From Aurantiochytrium sp. KH105 (taxonomy: Eukaryota; Sar; Bigyra; Thraustochytrida; Thraustochytriidae), in contig BGKB01000026.1 in NCBI GenBank assembly GCA_003116975.1, positions 496,001 through 560,000 on the forward strand: a DNA stretch of 64,000 nt. Reading direction: 5' to 3'. The stretch's first letter is position 1; the number at the start of each line of letters is the position of its first letter. Under the pieces are notes generated by a model. That model was not told where the DNA came from. It saw nothing but the letters and a program-made list of their open reading frames with translations, and searched no databases. Below are positions 59,501 to 64,000 of the stretch, piece after piece. The translations under genes were made by a program, and so were the position numbers.

Positions 59501-59720
59501 TGGCGCCGTCGTTGGCGCCGTCGTTGGCCGCCATGAGCGGCGCCTCCATGGCGTGCGTCGAGGACTCCTCGCGCGGCGCGGGCGCGGGCTGCGCGGGGCC
59601 GGCGGCGGGCGCGTGCGCGGGCGCGTGCGCGGGCGCGTGCGCGGACGCGGCGCGCGGCGGCGTCGGGGCGGCCGGCGTGGGCGTGGGCGTCGGATGCGCG
59701 GCGGGCGCCTGCGCCTCCAT
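56508..59720 (-). CDS. SIRT1-class sirtuin deacetylase with large insertion
   Basis: 1070 residues from the ATG at 59720 (MEAQAPAAHPTPTP); the frame is open to 60173 but that part is GC-biased. The N-terminus is Ala/Pro-rich with two polyQ runs (about 95-101 and 115-122). The catalytic core starts near 215: ARRILVLTGAGISTSCGIPD (NAD binding), NYTQNIDTLECVAGI, catalytic H325 in QCHGSF, and zinc cysteines C333, C336, C357 and C360. The core resumes at about residue 829 with KPDIVFFGESLPSEFF, VLVLGTSLKVAPVSRI and IPQILINREVVAQPHEFDAEL followed by LGNCD, very close to SIRT1/Sir2. Between C360 and KPDIVFF there are about 470 residues, where SIRT1 has about 25: an in-frame Ser/Thr/Asn-rich low-complexity insertion of roughly 440. 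The C-terminus is strongly acidic. Known role: NAD-dependent protein deacetylase, usually nuclear. An unspliced intron is an alternative for the insertion, but it has no stop codon over 1.3 kb. Confidence 0.88.
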   Translation of the reverse strand: MEAQAPAAHPTPTPTPAAPTPPRAASAHAPAHAPAHAPAAGPAQPAPAPREESSTHAMEAPLMAANDGANDGAIDDGASDAHAGNSSGQGAAGEQQQQQQQHDGQQQEAPRAAGQQQQQQQQEEEEEDSDGDSYVEEISPAAVPVHARVPLLLRLFPGIPLVQKLEESPRKRRLVEDMTPQAFAKLVMVVQSRAQQFRKRRVKIQSLAQVASLIKGARRILVLTGAGISTSCGIPDFRSSHGVYSMLDGYKLKDPQDLFSIHYFRRNTKPFYDFARKLWPGTHEPAPTHHFIKRLEAHGHLHRNYTQNIDTLECVAGIERVLQCHGSFATATCTRCKFRCEGDRIKDDIMNRRAPVCPRCAENPPSSLMEEVVMRDPSMSAFRFAGTRSNSISSESDLDSDAGATSTPLRGSPAIAAARTTLMGGPLSRTTPPLAASAGLGTSNTVSLAGPTSAVSSQQQDTDKNSQLADARGAHVAPVSTAGASSSSSSSSSSLSSSTTHTTMATTNAAAGSKMSQTALGTPQAKTTSALDLAADGGVVAKQGANAVARSPQPRSNLSPAHAAHNIEPDSPFASSTKKMFGSNSSSNSNNNNNNKSSMHKRPGVRTNSLASDSDPMVPPSPTLSQLSRSNSLSSMTTPRAHNAASHRSVFADAASSAQPSNAGDAATSGDSSNNTTSGLLPSDVQALYAAHGAQDEDPKGTGLDPMPLHAAPGLDTATTGAGTTTTNMVRPRGDGPVEGASGPGTYGSFASTSSSSSFATSEPLPLSAHASTDAHEEETQHTDGPPQQEEKAPADGSKETATRHDDADDAFLDELPFVDEMFDKGIMKPDIVFFGESLPSEFFDCIEEDVRLCDLVLVLGTSLKVAPVSRIIEMVDEDIPQILINREVVAQPHEFDAELLGNCDAVVTALAKELHWDIPGVPENDGDDDDDDNGDDDEADREAKTSDGEEPEDKSNKAPELKGCHYRQSDDYSYRFLFRGANEDCDSEFGDDSDSDSDSSEDEDNGENENDSDDDSSSSSPRANKESAPRRDLGSGHSEKTLGDKRPSKTDLEGSPKRPRVGGSFSDTL

Positions 59721-60218
59721 GCGCGGCGGCCCTCGCGCGGCGGCGCGGGGCGCGGCGCGGCGGCGGCGCCGCGGGGAGCGCGCCGCGCGGGCGGCCCTCC
59801 TCGACCTGGCGCGCGCGCGGCGCGGAGCGGGGCGGCGGCGCGAGGGAGGGGAGGGAAAAATCACAGAATGAGCAGAGCCGCCGGGAGAGTGAGGAAGGGA
59901 GGAAGCAAGGGCTCTCCGCCAACGGAGACCGGTTAGGTTTGGGTCGGGTTTGGAGACCTCGGCCGGGCCCTCGAACTGCAAATTGGGGGCCCGCAGCTTT
60001 GGGCTGTGGAGCAAGCAAGGGGAGAAAAGGGGGGGTGGGTGATGGCGGCGCGAGGACGACGGATTGATTGTCTGGATGATCGATCGTCCACGAGGGAGGC
60101 AGGTCAGGCTGAGTCGGCCGAGTGGAGATTGTGCTGCGTGACTTTTTGTCTCTCTCTCTCGTCTCTCTCTCAAGCGCGCGCGCGCGCAATCGGTCTGCCA
60201 TGAGGCAAAGTGAATTTG
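59721..60218. other. Upstream region of the sirtuin, 3' flank of METTL9
   Basis: 498 bases between two minus-strand genes. GC-rich near the sirtuin start, then a CT/GC dinucleotide stretch at 60150-60185. No gene. Confidence 0.6.
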
Positions 60219-61175
60219 TCATGGGTCTTTGCGGAGAACCACGGCAATGTCGTCGTACTCGATGAGCGGCTCCGCGAGGTCGCCCCCTGAAAGATACGGA
60301 AGCCGCGTAAAGGTGTCGAGACGGAGACCCGGGGCGTGCTGGGGGAGAAAGTCGAACATGAACGCATATGCGTAAGCGTCCCAGTTGTCATTGTCGGTAG
60401 CGGATGAATAGGTGGCGAGCTCTGGAGATCTTGGATCCGGCATGGGGAGAGTCTCATCAGGCTGCCGCTTGAGCGAGCCATCAAAGCAAATTTGGCGCAT
60501 GGGAAGCGGAGAAGCAATGACACAGGCGCCTCCTGGTGCGAGTAGATCCGAGGCAGTGCGCAAGAGCGAGAGCGGGCGGGCTGTGCGATCGAGAACGTTG
60601 AAGATGCAGACGAGATCAAAGTCGGAGCTGAGCTCGCGACCTGCATCCGGCGCGGAAACGTCGACTTCCTTGCAGTCGATGCCACGCTTGCGCGCAAGGG
60701 CGGCCATGCGCGACGCAGTCTCTGTAGCGTGCACCTCATCGGCGAGCGGGAGCAGGAGCTCCTGCGCCATGCTGCCGTCCCCGGCGCCAATGTCGAGCAC
60801 GCGCGAAAACCGCTTTGAGACGTTTTCCGCAGACCCAGTCGGCAAAAGGTCTGCCTCGCGCATGAGCTGCGTCCACTGCGGCTGCGAGAAGAGGTGCAGC
60901 GGGTAGATTCCCAGCGCCGCGTTGGCGTCGTAGTAGCTCATGAAAAGGGACAGCACGCGGTGAGCGAGCGCCTGCGAGGGAGGCGCCACGGGCGCCGTGT
61001 CTACGAACCGCCGCGTCGCATCGTCCGCGTGTAGCTCGCAGAATCGCACGCCGCGTGAGCGCGCTGCGTCTTGCAGGGCCTGCCCGGCGCCGTAGCGCAG
61101 CTTTGCGGCCGCTGTTCGTGGTGCTGCCATGGTTTTCGGGGTCTGCCCCCTGTCGTCGTGGCCAGTGCCCACCAT
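60219..61175 (-). CDS. METTL9: METTL9/DREV methyltransferase
   Basis: 318 residues from the ATG at 61175 (MVGTGHDDRG); an internal ATG at 61130 is possible. Human METTL9 is also about 318. The SAM-binding motif is RVLDIGAGDGSMAQELLLPL near residue 125, followed by DEVHATETASRMAALARKRG. The family-specific FDLVCIFNVLDRTARPLSLL matches the DREV stretch [20 protein letters not shown]. The end has LDTFTRLPYLSGGDL, as in METTL9 (EAFTRLPYLCEGD), and a closing DDIAVVLRK. Known role in animals: N1-methylation of histidine in His-x-His motifs of target proteins. Substrates here are unknown. Confidence 0.9.
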   Translation of the reverse strand: MVGTGHDDRGQTPKTMAAPRTAAAKLRYGAGQALQDAARSRGVRFCELHADDATRRFVDTAPVAPPSQALAHRVLSLFMSYYDANAALGIYPLHLFSQPQWTQLMREADLLPTGSAENVSKRFSRVLDIGAGDGSMAQELLLPLADEVHATETASRMAALARKRGIDCKEVDVSAPDAGRELSSDFDLVCIFNVLDRTARPLSLLRTASDLLAPGGACVIASPLPMRQICFDGSLKRQPDETLPMPDPRSPELATYSSATDNDNWDAYAYAFMFDFLPQHAPGLRLDTFTRLPYLSGGDLAEPLIEYDDIAVVLRKDP

Positions 61176-61774
61176 ACTACTCCTAGTCCTTGGCTAAGCT
61201 TTCTTGGCTTGGCCTTCTTGGCCTTCTTGGCTTGGCTTGGCTTGGCTTGCTCTGGAGACGACAAGGCGCCGTGACTCGCCTCGCAGACAAGGCACGCACG
61301 CATGGAGCCTGGACGGCTAGACGCTGTGAACGCAGACTTGGAGCCGCTTCGGTGGACTCACTCAACTCAGGCTAGCTAGCTTGCTAGCCTCGAGGGAATG
61401 TGATGTTTCACTTCAACCAGGGTTTTGGCTCATCTTCACACAACCAGTCCGAGTCTGCGGCGCGACAAGGTTGTCGTTGATCATCAGCGTGCGCGATGTA
61501 GGGTACGCTGCGATGATAGATATTGCCCGACTCGCTGCATTGGTCGCGGCAGCGGTGGCGGCTAGCCCCGGGTCTCGGATAATAGTCCTGGCGGCTGGCA
61601 ACTTTAGCCTCCACTAGGCCTACTAGGTTTGCGTCTGCGAATTTTTGTTAACTTTGATGTATACTTCATCGATAACTTTAACGTAGACTTGACCGATCGT
61701 AAAGGACAATCTCCCTCTTCCCCCCCTCTTTGCGACTCGCATCGATTGACTGCGAGGTCATAAATCGCCCTGTG

Positions 61775-61825
<51 letters not shown>

Positions 61826-63297
61826 ACCAGCCTCACTTGCCATGACCTTTCCCTGCACTCCGTTGTAGTCATTCATCCATCTAGTATATACCATGGCCAT
61901 CGATCGATCCATCCACCATCCGCCCAGTCCTCGACTCCCTTCGTGCGAGTCAAGAGAGTCCCTCCCCTTTTTTACTCCGGGCTCCATTCCCACTCGGGCC
62001 CGGCCAAACCTCGACTGCCCGGAACCCTTGGGTCGCGGAGTTCTAGTCTACGATTTCGCAGTCGCCACGCCGGGTTTTAGCGCGGGCCTCCTTGTTGCCA
62101 ACCAGCAGCAGCAGCAGCTTCTTCCGCGTGGTCACTCCTCCGCTGCGCACACTTCGCCACCGGAAACGGCGCAGGCCATACCTCCTCCCGCTCCGCTCCT
62201 CCGGCTCCGCGAACCTCCTCCGCTCCACGCCGCAGCGCCTCGCGAGCTCGCCCTCGCGCGCGTGCAAGCCGCGCAGCTGCCGCAGCAGCGACCGAGCTCT
62301 TCGCATTTCATCTGGCTGGCTGCAGCTGCGCGCGTGCACCCTGGTCCAAGCCCCGCGAGCGCCCGCGCGAAAAGGAAAGGGGAGGAGAGGATAGGCAAGA
62401 AGAGATTGCCAACCCCTTTCCCGCCTCGCGGTCAGCCAGCCCCCTTGGCTGGCCAATCAGACCTCCCTCTCGCAAGTTCAAGTTGGCGACAGCGGCCCGT
62501 GAGCCGCGTGCCGCTTAGCCGGGCCGTGCCGCGGCTGTTTGCGCTCGTTGCAACTGCACGTTTCGCAGGCTGGCAAGCTGCCGCATCTGCGTTGCTTGGG
62601 TCCTTTCCGGTGTGAAGACGAGCAAACGGTAGTAGCCAGCCTCTCGGAAAGAAGGAAGCCGTGCAGCCAGCGGCGGTAGGTAAGCTAGCGCAGCGTAGCG
62701 ACGCTGTAGCAACCACCTACAGGCCGCTGCGAGCTCGACTGGCCCACGCTGCGCAAGGTGCAGCTACCATGGCTAGCTAGCTGCACGTGGTCCTCCTGCC
62801 GGCGTGTCCGGTCTTGCTTCTTCCTTCCTCTTCCGCGTATTCATCCATTCTGTCATTTCCTGCCTCGAAGAAAGGAGGCAGAACCGCGAGCTCGCCCTGC
62901 GGCAAAACCGCGCCTCGCCGAGCGGCTCGAAGCGGACGCAGGGCGCGGAGGAGGCGCGGCGGAGAGAGCGGCCATCGCGCGCAGCAGAGCCGCTTGCACG
63001 CCCGCACGCCCGCCCGCCCGCGCGAGTTGAGTCGAGTCGAGCCGAGCCGAGCCGAGCCGAGGCTGCGCCGCCTCTCCCGAGCGACGGACGCGAAGTCGAG
63101 GCGCAAGGAAGACGGGACGACGCGAGCAATACAGGGACCCGGGGCTGTGCCAGATATTCGTTCGTTCAGGCCCAGGCAAGACCAGCAGGCAGGCCGGGGC
63201 AGCCCCGGCCAGGAGGAGGCCGAGCAGAACCGCTTGAGGAGACGCCAGACGGGGCGGGAGAACAAGCAGCCAGGCCGGCAGCAGTCGCGCACTCACC
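61176..63297. other. 2.1-kb intergenic region with CCTG microsatellite
   Basis: A divergent region between METTL9 (-) and the terminal gene (+). It contains (CTTGG)n-like runs at 61195-61250, TAGGCCTA at 61615-61622 and the CCTG tract. GC-rich sequence near 62900-63080 includes a (GAGCC)n run at 63035-63060. Open frames across 61890-63460 are GC-driven and carry no family signature. Confidence 0.55.
61774..61825. repeat. (GCCT)n microsatellite
   Basis: About 13 perfect copies of a four-base unit. Confidence 0.97.
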
Positions 63298-64000
63298 ATG
63301 GCGATCATGGGCATGGTGCGACACCAGCCGAGCAACGCCGCGTCCCAGAGGCTCGGACCGTCGGCGACCGCGACGGCAGCGGCGGAGCGCCGCACCGCGG
63401 TCGTCAACTCCGTCACCAACGGCCACGCAACCCTGCTGCAGACGACGCTCGCCTTGACCAAGATGCGCGCAGATTATGACGATAACCTGCTTGCGCGCGT
63501 TGCGAGCCTGTCCGGACAGGCACCCATCTTGACATTTTTGCTCAAGAGCATTCGAGCCCCCAAAGGCCCCTGCTCGCGGAGTCAGACCCAGCGCCTGGCC
63601 AAAGAGTGCCTGCACATGGTGCTCACCGTAGAACAGCAACACGACGCAGACAGCGACAAATTGTCCATCGTGTGGAACCACAAGGCCGTGACGCGTCGCG
63701 TCCGAGCTCAACTCCTTCGGGAAGATCCAGACCTGAAAGGCGCTTGCGTCGAGCGCTATCTCGACGTCGTGGCCATCCTTGTTGCTGAAGCTGGGCGCTT
63801 TTGGCACGAGGGGAAGCCCAGCTGGGTCGTGATCGACCGTGCCATGCGCATCATTCGCGATAAAACGCCCCACAATGCGGACCTAACGCTCCTTCTCCAG
63901 GGCGTTGCCAAGCTGCGCGACGTTAGCACGGAGTCCAACGTCACCGTAGCTCTGCTCACCCAGGTCGTCTGCGAGGCTGCAGGGGACCGCGTCGATATTG
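63298..64000 (+). CDS. Unrecognised gene, 5' part, open at window end
   Basis: The frame starts at ATG 63298 (MAIMGMVRHQPSNAASQR) and runs without a stop through the last base, giving 234 codons so far. Met codons at positions 1, 4 and 6 are all possible starts. The sequence after residue 40 is helical and balanced in charge (LLQTTLALTKMRADYDDNLL, VERYLDVVAILVAEAGRFW, WVVIDRAMRIIRDKTPHNAD). It looks like a real folded alpha-helical protein. I do not recognise a family. Confidence 0.65.
   Translation, partial: MAIMGMVRHQPSNAASQRLGPSATATAAAERRTAVVNSVTNGHATLLQTTLALTKMRADYDDNLLARVASLSGQAPILTFLLKSIRAPKGPCSRSQTQRLAKECLHMVLTVEQQHDADSDKLSIVWNHKAVTRRVRAQLLREDPDLKGACVERYLDVVAILVAEAGRFWHEGKPSWVVIDRAMRIIRDKTPHNADLTLLLQGVAKLRDVSTESNVTVALLTQVVCEAAGDRVDI

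Noticed and set aside
61893-62615. Plus-strand 240-codon frame in the last intergenic region
   Set aside because: Ala/Pro/Arg/Ser-rich, no family signature, crosses simple repeats; likely chance.

Overview
The window is nuclear DNA of a free-living protist. Genes are mostly long single-exon ORFs on both strands, closely packed, GC-rich, with few and sometimes very short introns (one of 41 nt in RRP9, one of 246 nt in the RAD6-like gene). The content (nuclear-pore protein, snoRNP protein, dynein-arm assembly factor, kinesin-II KAP3, DGAT2, very large armadillo array) points to a flagellated, lipid-making eukaryote. A labyrinthulomycete/thraustochytrid-type stramenopile fits best, but that placement is inference.

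Layout: 0-0.7 kb, a frameshifted ORF of unknown origin. 1.8-4.1 kb, FG nucleoporin of Nup58/Nup49 type (+). 5.5-7.0 kb, DGAT2 (+), convergent with RRP9/U3-55K (-, 7.4-8.9 kb). RRP9 shares a divergent promoter region with a PINX1/PXR1 G-patch protein (+, 9.8-10.6 kb). An LRR protein (-) and a small seven-helix-like membrane protein (-) follow. 16.2-19.5 kb, a PDZ-RGS-DENN protein (+). 19.6-25.4 kb, DNAAF5/HEATR2 and KAP3 in tandem (-), divergent from an 11.5-kb armadillo-repeat gene (+, 26.5-38.0 kb). 38.5-39.5 kb, a RAD6-like E2 with an Ala-rich N-terminal extension (-), then an unrecognised spliced gene (-, about 40.2-40.9 kb) and a 1713-residue coiled-coil protein (-). 46.9-49.5 kb, a decayed piggyBac-like element with short inverted motifs. 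49.5-52.0 kb, an IQ-motif/TPR-like protein (-). 52.7-56.2 kb, a single ORF joining ERO1, a soluble fumarate reductase and cytochrome b5 (+). 56.5-59.7 kb, a SIRT1-class sirtuin with a very large insertion (-). 60.2-61.2 kb, METTL9 (-). 63.3 kb to the end, the start of an unrecognised gene (+).

The standout is the 1146-residue ERO1-fumarate reductase-cytochrome b5 fusion. Yeast Osm1 is known to take electrons from Ero1 and pass them to fumarate, so one polypeptide carrying both enzymes behind a signal peptide suggests a built-in, oxygen-independent route for disulfide formation in the ER. DNAAF5, KAP3 and the giant armadillo protein form a second theme, the flagellum, although the role of the armadillo protein is not shown by the sequence.
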